Source of the DNA: Udeniomyces pyricola
Lineage: Eukaryota; Basidiomycota; Tremellomycetes; Cystofilobasidiales; Mrakiaceae
DNA length: 64,000 nucleotides
Direction of reading: 5' to 3'
Assembly: GCA_039545295.1 (NCBI GenBank)
Contig: BCIK01000003.1
Span: 496,001-560,000, forward strand
Shown here: positions 23,232 to 35,882 of the stretch, piece after piece
How positions within the stretch are numbered: the stretch's first letter is position 1
Layout of the letters: each line of letters opens with the position of its first letter
Position numbers and translations under genes: made by a program
Notes under the pieces: model-generated
Told to the model about the DNA's origin: nothing
The model's input: only the letters and a program-made list of their open reading frames with translations
Databases searched by the model: none

Positions 23232-24979
23232 GATAGTCACGTCAGATAAGGAGAGACTAGGTGGAGTTTGGTGTTAGTCTGGGTAGAGTCAAGGGGGAAG
23301 AAGTGTAGTTGTTTGCAGGCAAGGACCGAAGCGAGGGATCGAACCCTTGATATACACGAATGTATGCGGTTGGACGCGGCTTACGGCGCGGCTCACCGCA
23401 TGCCGTCCATACCCGGAGCGGAGCGTCGGCGAGAAAGGGCTTGGAAAGAACCGGCTGGGCAAGAAAGTCAGGTCAGCCTGACGGATCGATCAAGACGAGT
23501 GGTGTGATACGCTGTGATGGGTTGCAAGACGGCCGAGCGCACGCTAATGCCGACGGGATGGGACGGCGCTGCGTCAAACGTCAAAGTGGCAGGATCATCG
23601 ATCGGTGTCAGACCAGACGTCAGATCATCAGATTATCTCAGTCGATGTCGGACGTTTAATTCGATGTTCGACGTAACATCACTCGCGATCTGTGCACGTT
23701 GTGTACGCGCACCGCCTCAATCCCGTCACAGCTTCAGCTACCCAAGTAAGCAATTTGTGTTCTCTAATGATTTTTTTCACGAAACCAAAGAAGGAGTCTG
23801 GCTTGTATGGCCAAGATTGCAGAGCCGTAATCCCAACCAAGATCAGACCAACCAGATACCGACTGTCACGGTCCTAGCTGGTGAACCGGTGGACGCGCGA
23901 CGGATCATTGATCTAGACGTACGTAAGGATCGGAAGGCCTTCTGTAAAGCGCGCGCTCAAAGCGAAGTTTATGCACCGAAGTCCGATCATGGCCCGGCCT
24001 ACAAGCTACAGAGGCCTGGCCTGCCGCCGCCAGCTGGCTCTGCATGCCAAGACCTACTTTGTCGATTTTTCTTTTACCCTCCGTTCGTTCTTTCAGAAAG
24101 CTTCTTCCACAAGAATCATGCGATTGACCCCGGTCGGGTATAATGCTACGTAAAGTTCTCCGCGACGGCGCGGCCCGGGTCATACGCATACATATGTACT
24201 TGGACGGTGAATATATATAATCGCGTCTGCAGGCCAATTCAAGTGTTTTTGCCTCTATATATATATCATGCATGCGCAGTAGTGTTAGCTTGAATGTCCT
24301 AATGACCTAAAGTACGTGCTACGACGAGTGCAGACCAAGAAACCACACACGCACAAAACAAAACAGAACAGGACAGACACACATGAAGAAGGAAAGAAAA
24401 AAAGAGTATAAAAAAAGACAGAAGAAAGCGGAGAGAGGGTTGATTTCGTACCACCAGGGCAGATGAGATGCACAAAATAAAACAGACAGAGAGAGACTCG
24501 AGCGAGGATGGTAGCTAGTAGTAGACGGGATGGCGTGGGCATAGTAGGTGGGATACCAGGGAAATGAAGAAGGAGACGTGGAGGAAGGGATAGAGTGGCA
24601 AACGAACGAGCAGATAAGAGAAATGAGAGGGGATGAAGGGTTGGAGAAACCCAAATGCGAGTGAAGAGAGGCAAGAGCAAGGGCAAGAGAAAAGAATGAA
24701 AAGAGAAAGAGTGTGTGGAAAGAGAGCAGAGAATCTCTCCCGGTTGAGGTTTGAGGAGCGTGAATTGGAAACAAGTGAAAGGACTGAAAAGACGGTTGGG
24801 AAGAGTGAATGAGTGGGCAAAGAGGGCGAGAGATGCAAGTAAAGGTAAGATGAGCAAAAATGTGTTGAGTGTTTCAGAAAGGGTTGGGGAAGGGGCGGGA
24901 AGAGGGGGAGGGGGGGGGGAAGAGAGAAGAGGGCTGCAACTACGAGAACATCGTTGCTTTAGATCCTCTATCACACTCC
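23232..24979. other. 1.75 kb between MFS start and MscS stop, no supported gene
   Basis: The flanking genes are both on the minus strand, so this holds the MFS promoter and the MscS 3' UTR. A 209-codon plus-strand open frame (23514-24143) has no recognisable domain and atypical composition. The part from 24300 to 24960 is pyrimidine-rich on the minus strand and probably untranslated. An AT-rich stretch lies near 24205-24270. Confidence 0.5.
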
Positions 24980-27900
24980 TCAGTACCGCTTCGAAACGGC
25001 CTGATCCATCTCAATGACCTCTTCTCCCGTCACTTGGTTCCCCGGTCCTCCGCGTCGACGAGGGGGCGTCGCGCGTCGGGTCCCAGATGTGCTGGCAGGG
25101 GTCGTGGGACGCGTGTTGGGTCCCGTCAAGTAGACATCGTCTCGCTGTGGCTCAAAAGTCATACGGCCGAGGAGAGAGGTAAAACAGTCAATTGAAAAAT
25201 TTCAACGAAAAGAAGAAGTATGAAAACCCCTGGCGAAGTGAAGTGAACCAACCTCGTTGCTGAATATGTTGGATCCCGGATCGTTGGCAACTGTCCTCTG
25301 ATCGACAAACGAATACTCTGGCGCCCTCGCTCTTGATGTCGTACTCGTCCTCCTCAGATCGAGCGTCTCCATCCTTCCGCCATACGTGAATGACGAGTCG
25401 ACGGCAGTGTGACTGTCCGAATGATGCTCCGACTGTCCAGGCGACGTCGCCAATTCCGTAGGCGGGTTCCAGGGCACCTGGGTGTATTGGATCGGTTCCG
25501 CCGGTGCCGGAGTTGGATCACCAGACGGGCCAAAGATGTGCAGTTCGTGCAGAGCTTCCTTGAGGGCGCAAATCCATTTGTTACGGCGCTGAACTTTCAG
25601 CGCACCCTGTTGCCAGTTAGACTTGTATTTGATGTCAGCCTTGAGGTTGAGGGAGGATTGGGTCGGGAAATCGGCGATGGAGATGTCGAACTGTGTGAAA
25701 AAGAGAGGGCAAAAGAAGGCATGAGTTGTCTGTAGTAAAGCAAGCAGGAACAGGAATCATTCACAGAAGAGGAACAGACGTACAGTAGGGAGGAAATCGC
25801 GCTGAGAAGCATCAACACAGTCGCACACGAAATTCAAAGGAGATAGGAGACAAAAACACTCGTCAGAACCATTCTTCTGAATCCATCGTGTTCCAATCCG
25901 CTCGGATCAGAGATCCGTCGCACAACTCACGTTCTCAGCCTTGACGAACTCGAGCATCTTTTCCCTGAGCGCTTGAATCTGCTCAAACTCCGTGCCAAAC
26001 GCAACGTCGAACGAAAAAGTCTCCGACGTAGGACCCGAGCGCCGCACGTTTTCGATCACTTTGGTGTTGAGGATGTTGTTCGAGCTAGGGTAGAATGAGA
26101 GAAGAAGTCGGTGAGGCGGGGGGGGGGGGGGGGGGGTAAGAGGAGAAGGCGGCGACTGGAACCATGTTCTTCAAGGCTTGGTGCCTCCACATGCGCTCGC
26201 TCTCCGGTGTGAGTATACGGATGAGGTTGATGGGAGTAACACGTTCGGCTAAGACAAAGAGAAGAAGTCGGGGGGGGGGGGGGGGGGGGGAGGCAGTAAG
26301 GTTACGTCAGTGACGATGGGAGAGATGAAGATCCAAGAGGAGGACATGAAACGAACATGAAGACCCATTTGCCATCGGTTCGTCGGAAAGAAGTTGAAAG
26401 AAGGTTCATGTCCAAAACGACATAGGTGTTGCCATCGATATCAACACGATCTCCAACTGTAAGAGGAAGAGCGAAAAAAGGACGCCGATCAACATGCTGT
26501 CCGATTTGAGTCATCCAATACGATAACAGGATGGTAATAAAAAAAAGTCGACTCACCATCCATCGGGTGTTTGACAAAGAGGAAAATGCATGCCCCCAAA
26601 ACTTCCTGCGCCGTCGTTCCGATAAGCCACGAAAGACCGAGCAAGAACGTTCCGGCACTGGTGACGAGGGTAGTGAGTTTGGTGGTCTAACGAAGCAAAA
26701 CAACAGAACGATGAATGGTTAAGCTTCCATAGCTCGACCAAGTCGATTTCATGCAAACAGGTAGCAAGCAAACGAACAATCATGGCCGTCTCGATCAGGA
26801 TACACGCGAGGAGGACAACAGACATAAGAATGCTATCGAGTCGTCGTACCGCTCCGTCAAGATCGCGCATGGACGAAGCGAGCGAAAGTCGCTCTCGGTG
26901 GATATCTACACCAAACACAATGGTGGAGATGAGGACAGGGGTTCATCAGCTTAGAGGATCAACGTAGCTGGTGAGAAGAGTTCCAATAACGCACCTTGCA
27001 AAGACATCTCGATCTCGTCCCGCGTAGCCCCTCCGTTTCCGTCCGAATCGAGAACGGCAAACGCTTCCTGGGCCGTCTCGAGGTTGGGGAACAAGCGTGC
27101 CACATCGGCAAGTTCTACTTCTTGCTTACCGACTCGGAATGAGTAGAAGATCTGTAACGATCAGTTGCATCGGTTCAATCGATCGACCAGAGAGTAACAA
27201 AGCTCAAATTAGTCGATATTAAAGGTGCTGAGCAAAAGGAAATCCTCAAAAGCCTTTCAACGCACTCGACGAGCAAGAGCCCTCGTCTTGTTGGCAGACG
27301 AAAGAGCAGCTGTGACCATGGACTGAGGCGAGTTGGGCTGAAGAACGGATGATCCTGCCATCTCTGAGGCGACGTTGCCGAGTGCAGTCGTCGTCGTAGC
27401 AGCAGCTTCCCGAAGGCCTTTGAGCGCTTTCTTGACAGCCAACCGAGGAACAGCAGAACCTTTGGTCTTGACCGAGGCATCACCATTTCGGAGAGTGTCC
27501 GATCGGCCTGGAAGATCAGAGTGCCGAGAATCACGGCCCGCACAGTATGTCAGTCTCAATTGAGCAAAGCAGGGGCAAAAATATCCCAACCCAAGATGAA
27601 CTAACCCATGTCACTCGAGTTGGTGTAAAGAGTGACGAGGGTCTTGATCTGGAACGCTTGAAGATCCATCCGGTCCTTGTAAGTCTGCTGGTGGAAATTG
27701 TCTGTTGACACCATCACGAAAAGGTCAGCCGTCAAATGAGGATGCATTCCAGATATGGACAGATCATGAGAAGGGACGTACAGGCAATGAACTGAATGAC
27801 GAGCTTCTCTCCTCCCACAACGAGCGAGCAGAGGAAGAGTCCAAAGAGAACCTGTGCAAGCGAGACGCGTCGATCCGTTAGGTAAAGAAAGCTCATCCTG

Positions 27901-29878
27901 ACTGCGCAGCAAAGAAAGTGATAGGCTAGGAAACCAGAAACTCCGCTTACATTGGAGATTGTAGCGAGGGTGTTGTCGCTGGACGAATTAACCTTGCGGT
28001 GAGCCACGAGCGGCTGGAACGCAACCCAACTGACAAGCGTCCAGGTGGTGAGGACGAGGTACCGATGGAGGGCTCGGAACATGTCGGTCCAAGAACGATC
28101 ACCTCCGATGATGACTGCGACCGTAGCCCGACTAGAGGAACATCACGAAGAAGATCAAGGAAGGAAAAGGAAGAAGGAAAACAAACACCCAGGAGAACAA
28201 AGAGGAGTGAGCAGATGGACAGCGGATAGATCAGGACAGACACCAGAAGTGAGGAGAAGACCGCTCTAGTGATAGTTACTCACAGGAAAGCAGGAAGCAT
28301 CATGTAAAAGGCCGAAGACGCCCACCACGAGAGCCACCAGACCGAGAGCCAGACAGACCACCAGAGGAGACCGACGGACCAGACGTAGAGCTTGCTGTGC
28401 AAGTCATCAGACGCAGTGAACCAAATGATGCCCGGAATCCAAAGAAGGGCGAGGATAGGGACGATGTATAGGATCCAGCGGGTGATGATGGATCGAGTCT
28501 ACGAAAGGTGAAAGATTCCGAACAAATGCGCACGGGGTTAAATGTCGAGTACGCCTACTCATACATCCAATCAACAACGCTCCTAAACACATGGTACGAT
28601 GAACTCACGATGAGGAAGTAGTAAAACTTGGCGACTTTCGTCGTTCCCACATCGCCTTCGGCAAACTCGAGCCCCTGGACGCCGTTCTTGCGGACGTCAA
28701 ACTCGGTCCACTCCTGTCGTCCGAGGAGATCCCAGCTCGGCATTCTCGCTGATTTGGGCCGCTTGGACTTGTCGCTCGCCTTGGTGCCAGCATCAGGGCT
28801 CGTGTACGAAGACGCGAGGGACGGCTCGGTCTTCATGTGCGTTGGGAGAATCGTTCCGGGCGACTGCGTAGAGGTTGGTTGGTACGAGTGGGGTTGGAAT
28901 TGATGCGAAGATGGAGGAGTGGAATACTCTAGGCAACGTCAATGCAAGCGTATATATATACATATATGGCGAAACAGAACAAGAGGTCATAGATGGGTCA
29001 GTTTAGGTTGAGCGTTGTGATCAAAGAGAAGGGTGTGCTGTCACGAGCAATGGACAAGCTCGATTTGGGGGGACAGCGCATTTAGCACGGATCGCGCCAA
29101 ACGAATGAGGCTCGTTTGCTCTGGATACGGGTAGGATGCCGTGCATGGAGGCAGTAACTCTTCTCGCTGTGCGAACCGATGTGGAAGAGGTTTGGTCTCG
29201 ACGTAGAAGACTTGGGGGGTGGTCACAACTAGACGAGATTGTGGGGAGGGAAGGGGAGAAAGTCCGCTATGTCTTTGCTGCCCCCGCAGTCGATTTGACC
29301 TCTTTGCCTCTGAATTCCCCCTTCGCCCAAACATGGGACACGGACGGGACGAGCTTGAAGCAAGCAGAGATCTAGATAGCATACTCGCAGTCCATCAAGC
29401 CGGGATGTCTACACTCATTCAGGCGCTTCCACGCGCAGAGGAGGGGGGCCAGGCGGATGCGCATGCAGAAAACGAGGGTGCTCGCGGCAAGGAACCAAAG
29501 AGGGATGTCGACAAAGGAAAGCAAGGGAAAGAGCAACCGCTAGGGCCTTGAAGACTTACCCGAATGAGCGGCGAGGTGAGCGCTCGACGAATTCTTTTCG
29601 TTGTTGGCATCAAGATAGGTACCGTATCCACCATCCTGATGTTAGGAAGAGATAAGACAGGCAATGGGCGTCGTGAGTGAGTCAAGGTAGGGCGGATGAG
29701 ATTGGGATGAAAGAGAGTCTGTGCCGGAGCACACAGGATGGGAGGGAGGAGAGAGGGGCGGGGAGGGGATCTGACTGACGTCTAGGCCGTCGTCGTGACG
29801 GTAGTGAGCATGAGGGTCGGCGGTCGACTGGAGAGGAATGTCGATGGATGGGCCAGGATTATGACTGGAGGGTGGCAT
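24980..29878 (-). CDS. MscS-family mechanosensitive channel with EF-hand
   Basis: Sixteen exons (29878-29780, 29635-29560, 28928-28609, 28498-28284, 28131-27951, 27851-27782, 27701-27606, 27507-27266, 27151-26995, 26905-26778, 26686-26557, 26456-26357, 26084-25931, 25801-25784, 25690-25253, 25144-24980) give about 862 residues. Order: disordered N terminus, several transmembrane helices in exons 3-7, an EF-hand loop at about 468-479 ([12 protein letters not shown]), pore helices in exons 10-11, then the MscS beta domain ([18 protein letters not shown], then [17 protein letters not shown]). This is the layout of fungal Msy1/Msy2 ER or membrane channels that limit calcium during hypo-osmotic shock. 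Exon 14 is 18 nt. Introns 10 and 12 have GTTCGT donors; intron 1 has GTCAGT. The last acceptor could be 6 nt away, in frame. Confidence 0.92.
26118..26136. repeat. poly-G tract in MscS intron 12
   Basis: Nineteen G residues (C on the coding strand), preceded by a GAAGAAGTCGG sequence that is repeated before the second tract at 26270. The intron is 26085-26356. Confidence 0.85.
26270..26290. repeat. second poly-G tract in MscS intron 12
   Basis: Twenty-one G residues, preceded by the same GAAGAAGTCGG motif as the first tract; probably a small local duplication in the intron. Confidence 0.85.
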
Positions 29879-30187
29879 GATGTCGAATGGATGGTGTTCG
29901 ATAGGTGAGGGGCCAAGTCGAGGTGAAGGAAACACAAGTACTCGAGCCAATGCAAGCCTAATTGTAATAAAACGAAACGCGCTTGCCTTCTAACGGGAGC
30001 AACCACGAGTTGGCAGTCGTCACCGCCGCCTTGTGGTGGTGTACAGCCATCGCATGATCAGTGACGACACACGTAAATATAGACCAATATACACTTGTAT
30101 ACACACACGTCAGAGTAGAATATCATTTCTTTCACCCGGCCTGGTACGCATCATCGCTCGATAATATATTCCGTACACTCGGCCTAC
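29879..30187. promoter_or_regulatory. divergent promoter MscS / chitinase
   Basis: About 310 bases separate the two start codons. I see no gene and no motif I can name. Confidence 0.5.
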
Positions 30188-32459
30188 ATGTCACCTACAT
30201 CATCCATACCCTATACATCTATCCCCTCCAACGATAACCACCTCAACTTACCCCGATATCCACCGCCACCGCCATCGACCCGACCATCGACTACAAACCC
30301 CTACGACGGCCTTGACCTCCAGCAGCAACCGGCCAGAATCCAGCACCCCCGCCGCCGGCTTCTCCTCCTTACCGGCCTCCTCCTGTCCGTCGGTGTCGCC
30401 GTCTTTGCCATCCTTCATTCCTCTCAGTACGCCATGAGTCCCTTTTCGTTCCTTCACAGGAGCTCCTATCAAGACAACGGTCCTCCCCCACCTTTGCCTA
30501 CTAGTCGGCCCCCTCCCCAGACCTGGAACGCGCCAAACAACAACTCATCACCTCAGTACCCCTCCGCAGGGGGCCGAAGCGTCGGATACTTTGTCAACTG
30601 GTGAGGATATACCAACTCGATTCCATCTACCCATACATACCGCTTCATGTTGCTCATGCCTGCGATTGGATCATCTTTCTTTTCATATGTGTATGTGTGT
30701 AGGGGAATCTACGACCGAAAATGTTCGTGCTCGGACCTTGTCTACGCACATGATCCCTATCACTTGCACCAACGCCCAGTTGCTAATCATCCCTTGATCC
30801 TCCCTGATATCCCAACTCACCCCTCATCTTACGATACAATATCCTGATATCTTGTCTTGACAACTCGTCAGATCTTCCTCAGCAAATCCCAGCTGAGCAT
30901 CTAACCCATGTCCTGTACGTTCGTCTCGCAACATTTCTCCCCCTCTTGCTTCACGCATGCGCCTTGAAACTCAACAATTAAACAAACTGCCTCCTCCTCC
31001 CCTATACATGTTGTCTTGGTCAATTGACCGCTCAGCTTCGCCTTTGCCAACGTGCGACCCGAGACGGGCGAAGTTTGCCTGACGGACCCCTGGGCCGACG
31101 AACAAATCCATTGGGATGGAGACGATTGGAACGAGCCAGGATCCAACCTGTACGGCTGCTTCAAGCAGCTGGCTCTGTTGAAGAAAACACATCGGTGAGT
31201 GGATAGTAGTCCGGCAAGGAGAAGCTCGAAATGCAGGATCAGATGTAAAGGTTCTCGACGTCCTGACATGGTAAACTCATCTCTCTTTCTTTTTCTCCTT
31301 CTAATTTGTTCTCATTTTCTTCGATTGCTGTTCGTTCCTTTTTTCTGTCCCACAGCCATCTTCGCGTACTACTCTCTATTGGCGGCTGGACGTTCTCCCG
31401 CAACTTCCCTAATCTCGTCCATGCCCACCACCGCGAGGCCTTTGCTCGATCCGCCGTCAAGCTCCTCGAAGACTACGGCCTCGACGGGCTCGACATCGAC
31501 TGGGAGTACCCATCCAACCCCGCCGAAGCGAGAGCGTATACGGACGTACTCAGACTCACGAGGGAAGAGTTGGACAGAGCAGAGAGGAGAGGACCAGCGG
31601 GGGGTAGTAGGTTGGAGTTGACGGTCGCGGCGCCCTGCGGAAGAGATAAGATCGATATGTTGGAAATCAAGGCGATGGATCAGTATCTGAGCTTCTGGAA
31701 CTTAATGGTGAGTCAAAATGGTATGTCAAGAGAGGAAGGGACAAGATGTTCAAGAGGAAAGTGCAGGCGGGAAGTTCCGTCGTTAGAACATCTCCCTTCT
31801 CTTTCTCCCAGTGAAATCTGCTGGGGTTCCTTAGTGCTAACGTCTTCTTCACGTTTTACCAGGCCTACGACTTTTCCGGCTCCTGGTCCTCTACCGCCTC
31901 TCATCAAGCCTCACTCTTCCCTGACCCACTCGACCCTTCGACGCCCTCTGTCGATCCCGCTGTTCACCATTACCTCTCCCTCGGCGTCGCTCCTTCCAAA
32001 CTCGTTCTCGGCCTCCCTCTCTACGGCCGCTCTTTTGCCTCGACGGCCGGTCTTCACCAGCCTTTTGCCGGCCCTGGCTCAGGGACCTGGGAAGCTGGCA
32101 TGATTGACTACAAAGACCTCGCCCCTCTGGCCGCTGCTGGAGGGACTCATGGAGGAGGAGGAGGAGTAGGTGAAGATCTGAGTATCGGCGCGAGTTGGCG
32201 GTACGATGGGTCGAAGCGGGAATGGATTTCATTTGATAGTGTGAATGTGGGGAGGATGAAAGCAAGGTACGTTAGGGAAAGAGGGTTAGGAGGGTGTATG
32301 TTTTGGGAGTTGGATGCCGATGTGAGGCATTCTGGAGGGTCAGGCGAGGCGATGGTACCGATGGTGGTACGTGAGATGGGAGGGTTGAAGTCGGACGGTC
32401 CGAATAGGATCGGGTATCCTCAAAGTAAGTGGGACAATTTGAGAGAAGGTAGGATATGA
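30188..32459 (+). CDS. GH18 chitinase-like enzyme with N-terminal membrane anchor
   Basis: Six exons (30188-30600, 30703-30722, 30872-30914, 31036-31194, 31356-31707, 31863-32459) give 527 residues. A Pro-rich cytoplasmic tail is followed by an Arg patch and one hydrophobic helix at about 58-76, so it should be a type II membrane protein rather than freely secreted. The GH18 barrel follows: [23 protein letters not shown], and the catalytic [10 protein letters not shown] motif (Asp255, Asp258, Asp260, Glu262), then [11 protein letters not shown] and the [10 protein letters not shown] strand. All catalytic residues are present, so chitin or a related wall glycan is the expected substrate. No chitin-binding module is visible. 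Exon 2 is 20 nt and ends at a GTTCGT donor; the protein match across both sides supports it. Confidence 0.94.
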
Positions 32460-33301
32460 TGGGGGTCTGATGTGCTTGGCTGAAGAACGAAGGGGGGGGG
32501 GGGGAAGAGGATGATGACGGACATCTGGCCTAGCACAAGAGGACGTAGGTACTTGAGCGATTTGTATGCATGTTTCGGTACTCATGGTTTGGTTCGACCG
32601 TCATCTGCCGAAAGAGTCATCATTCCCTTGATTTGAGTCAGAGAGAAACAAGCTCCCATCATTGAGCTCATGAAACCCATGTATATACAAGCTTTCACTC
32701 ATCAGATTCGCGCTCTTAGTACTCATGTGTGCAGAAGGAGATTTGACTCGCAACATATACGAGTGTAGCGCCCGCCAACGACGTACTCATACCATAAGCC
32801 TGATCGGTTATATAGCATTCGCGAAAGGAGGTGGAACGGTGACGTGTCATCATATCGTATGAAGCAACCGAAGAAGAAAAAGAACCAAAGGGCGAAAACA
32901 AAATGCGTCGAGTAGCAGCTGAAAAGAGGTCAAGGAGACCTATATCGACTGCATAGGTTGTATGCATGCAAACTCAGGGAAGAGCGAGAGGGTTTAGGGT
33001 GGGTGATCAGAGTATGAGGAGACAACGACCCAGAGAGATACAAAAAGAAGCAGAAGGACCACGAAAGGGGATGGGTGATGATGAGCCGGGTCGAGTAGCG
33101 AAAAGAACAAAAGCAGATCGGATCGAGATTTGATCATCAGAAATTCTGTGGATAAGGAAGGATGGATTGGCCGGAGTTGGTAAAGGGGAAGGGAACAAGA
33201 TTACAAGGGTACAGATGAAGCAGTCAATGGTCACATCTAATCAGCATAGTATGTCTTCGTTTCTGTTGGACAAAGAGACAACAGAGTAGAGAAATTCCTC
33301 G
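32460..33301. other. convergent 3' region, chitinase / ARP1
   Basis: About 840 bases between two stop codons. It has a G-tract near 32490. No gene is supported. Confidence 0.6.
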
Positions 33302-35882
33302 CTAAAGTGGAGTCCGAACCTTTTTGTGGATGATATCTGGATCTTCCTGGTATTCCTCGGCCGAAACCCACATCTGGTCGTAGAGCAATCCAGACGAAAT
33401 GAGAAGTAGATAGAAAGGAAAGAACAGAGGAAGAAGAGGTACACGTTAATGGTTCGGGTCGATGCTTGATGAGTGTCATCCAAATGAATAGACGGTACCT
33501 TTTTGAAGGTGGCAAGGTTAGCCAAGATGGACCCTCCAATCCAAGTGGAATACTAAAAAATCAGTCGGAAGCAACATCGAAAGAGGACACAGGGGAACGG
33601 ACAACGAGAAGGCAGAGAAAGAGAGTGTAAGCATCTTTTTTCCCCTTGAGTCCTTTTGTTTTCTTCTCCTAAATATGAAGGGCAAGAATCTCATACCTTT
33701 CGTTCTGGCGGAGCGTAGATCTTGATCTTGATGTCTTTAAGGGCGATCTTTTTGACCTCGTTGAGTAGACGATCACCAAAGCCTTCGTGACGCCAAGGAA
33801 AAGTGGCGGTTGGACCAAGCGGTCGCGTTGTCAGCATCGGTCTCGCTCGAGTGCAACCTGATTCATAGTCCTTGTCCGATTCCTATGACCAACACCTTTC
33901 ACCTCTGCATCCACTGAAAGCTTCGCCTTCTCTGACCTGTTCAACATGGACACACCTTTACACAGCGTCGTACCCCCACTCAAGACTACATTCGAGAACA
34001 AGCTTCTTCGGAGATCAAGATCGGCCCGATTGATAGAATCCACGACAAGTTGATGCACGCCTGCATCTTCCGAGCCAATGAGCTCGGGGTTGAAGAGAAT
34101 TTCGGGAGCACGGAAGCGTTCGGATCCCAGCTAGGGGCGAGACGGAAACGATATGATGAAGAGAAGAACGGAATGGTGAAAGTTGTTCTGTCAGCTGCAT
34201 GGTTCAACAGGAAAAGTCCGACCTTCGTCATCGAATCCTTTGTTCTTTTCATCTGCACTGACCCTAATTTTCCTTCCATCCGGAAGCATAAACTCTTCGA
34301 CCGCCATCCTTCCACTTGCCCCACTACCTGTTACATTCCCACCCGCTCCGCTCACTTCTCCCATTCCCGATCCACTCGCTTTCGCGCTCGCCAACTCTTT
34401 ATCTTCCTTGGATGGGTGAAGAGCGACGTAACACGTCTTTTCTTTGATGGTTCGGACAGTTTCAAGTTCGGCCGACGTAGAGAGATTCGAGCCGGATTTA
34501 CGCAGAAGTAGTTGGAGCTGGTTGGTGATATCCCTGGTTGACGAGAACAAGAATTTGCGTACAGTTGGGGACATACGACGGTTGATGCAGACTCATCAGT
34601 GCTCCTATCGGTCTGTCAATTCGTACTGCGCAAGCACAAAGCTCCGACAGCCCGCAGACAAGACGCACCGTCCTGCTATGTCTATCCGTCGAATGGCATG
34701 TGGCATTGAAAATCCCTCAAACACGGGGACGGCATGGGTGACACCATCACCCGAATCAAGGACGATTCCAGTCGTTCGACCAGACGAGTACCTGGAAGTC
34801 ACGGGCAAACAAACACATCGACGCGTCAATTCCGTGCTCAAGCCCAAGCTCTCTCGGACATCCTTGTTCCGAATCGATAGTAGTTTGCAAGTACGGACAG
34901 TGCGAGGACGGCTTGAACCGAAGTAAAGAGGGCTGGAACGTTGAACGTCTCAAAGAATATTTGGGCGGCCACATCACGGTTTTGGCGCGGATTTAAGGGT
35001 GCTTCGGTTAGCAGAACTGGATGCTATTTGTGAGAATGAACGCGGATTGAAACAATGGGTATGGTGGGAAGCAGGATACAGGTATCAGCGGGCGATCTAC
35101 TTGACGACATCGTGGGCGGGCAAGACGCGAGGTGTCCCAACAGAGATTACCAAACACGTACCTCTTCCGAAAGCGTCCCGAGCTCTTCTGCGTAAACCCA
35201 TTGCCATATCCGCTCCATATCGTCCCAGTCAGTAACCTAAGACAGCGTTCGGTGACACCAATTGCGATCAAGCGAGAAAGGTGAGCGAAGCAAGCAGAGA
35301 CCAAAGACACCGAGAGATCAGGAGGGGCAAAGGAGGACGAGGCGAAAGGAAGGAGCTGCGTACGACACCTCCCGACATGGGCCAGTTGAGCTTGAGCAAG
35401 CCCCGAAGCTCCTGAGCTTTCCGGCCGATAAACAGATCGCCCGAAACAGCCCCGGCCATGACACGAGGATGCTTTGGACGGCCAACGCTGAAGTGAGATG
35501 GCGCAGAGGTAACGAATGGACAGTAGGATTCGGAGGCGGGTATATGGGCCTTGGGTAAGTCCACTTGAAGCTTGAAGGCAGTAGAGAGATGTACGCGTCG
35601 GAGGAATTGCTGCCGAAGGTTGACGTACCAGGTAGGAAAGAAACATTTTGGATGATCTTGGCCAGCGAATCCAGCCTTGATGCTGCCGGTACCCTAGATG
35701 AAAGGATCCGAGTGGGAAACGCGAAACAAACAGCAAGTCGATGGTCAGCGTACGCGTACGGACGACGCGATGAAGCAATGGGCGAATGGGAGAATGGGGT
35801 GTGGTGATGAGAACGATGCGGGACAACTTGCATTGTCAATGACGATGCTATTGTTAAGAAGAACGTCCTCGAACTCGGACAT
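33302..35882 (-). CDS. ARP1: actin-related protein 1 (centractin)
   Basis: Eleven exons (35882-35832, 35693-35629, 35487-35364, 35236-35162, 35023-34899, 34791-34669, 34533-34263, 34130-33956, 33782-33697, 33552-33499, 33373-33302) give 406 residues. Actin-fold landmarks are in order: [27 protein letters not shown] segment, [62 protein letters not shown] and [12 protein letters not shown]. The sequence favours ARP1 over conventional actin, so its role is the short filament of the dynactin complex that couples dynein to cargo. It is longer than usual because of a Ser/Gly/Ala-rich insert at about 236-263. Intron 1 (35694-35831) starts with GCAAGT, a GC-AG intron; intron 5 uses GTCCGT. Confidence 0.94.

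Noticed and set aside
23325..23365. tRNA-like T-arm (GGTTCGATCC type) on the minus strand
   Set aside because: The stem pairs for only about three base pairs and no matching acceptor or anticodon arm is found.
24285..24974. Minus-strand open frame of 229 codons after the MscS stop
   Set aside because: It is an almost pure pyrimidine composition frame with no domain; it sits where the 3' UTR of the MscS gene should be.
26164..26255. Possible alternative MscS exon between the two poly-G tracts
   Set aside because: Its end phases do not fit exon 12 and exon 13, whereas direct joining gives the conserved MscS strand.
28929..29559. Long MscS intron 2 (631 nt) with open frames on both strands
   Set aside because: No frame has family similarity or intron-consistent phase; the exons on both sides join in phase without it.
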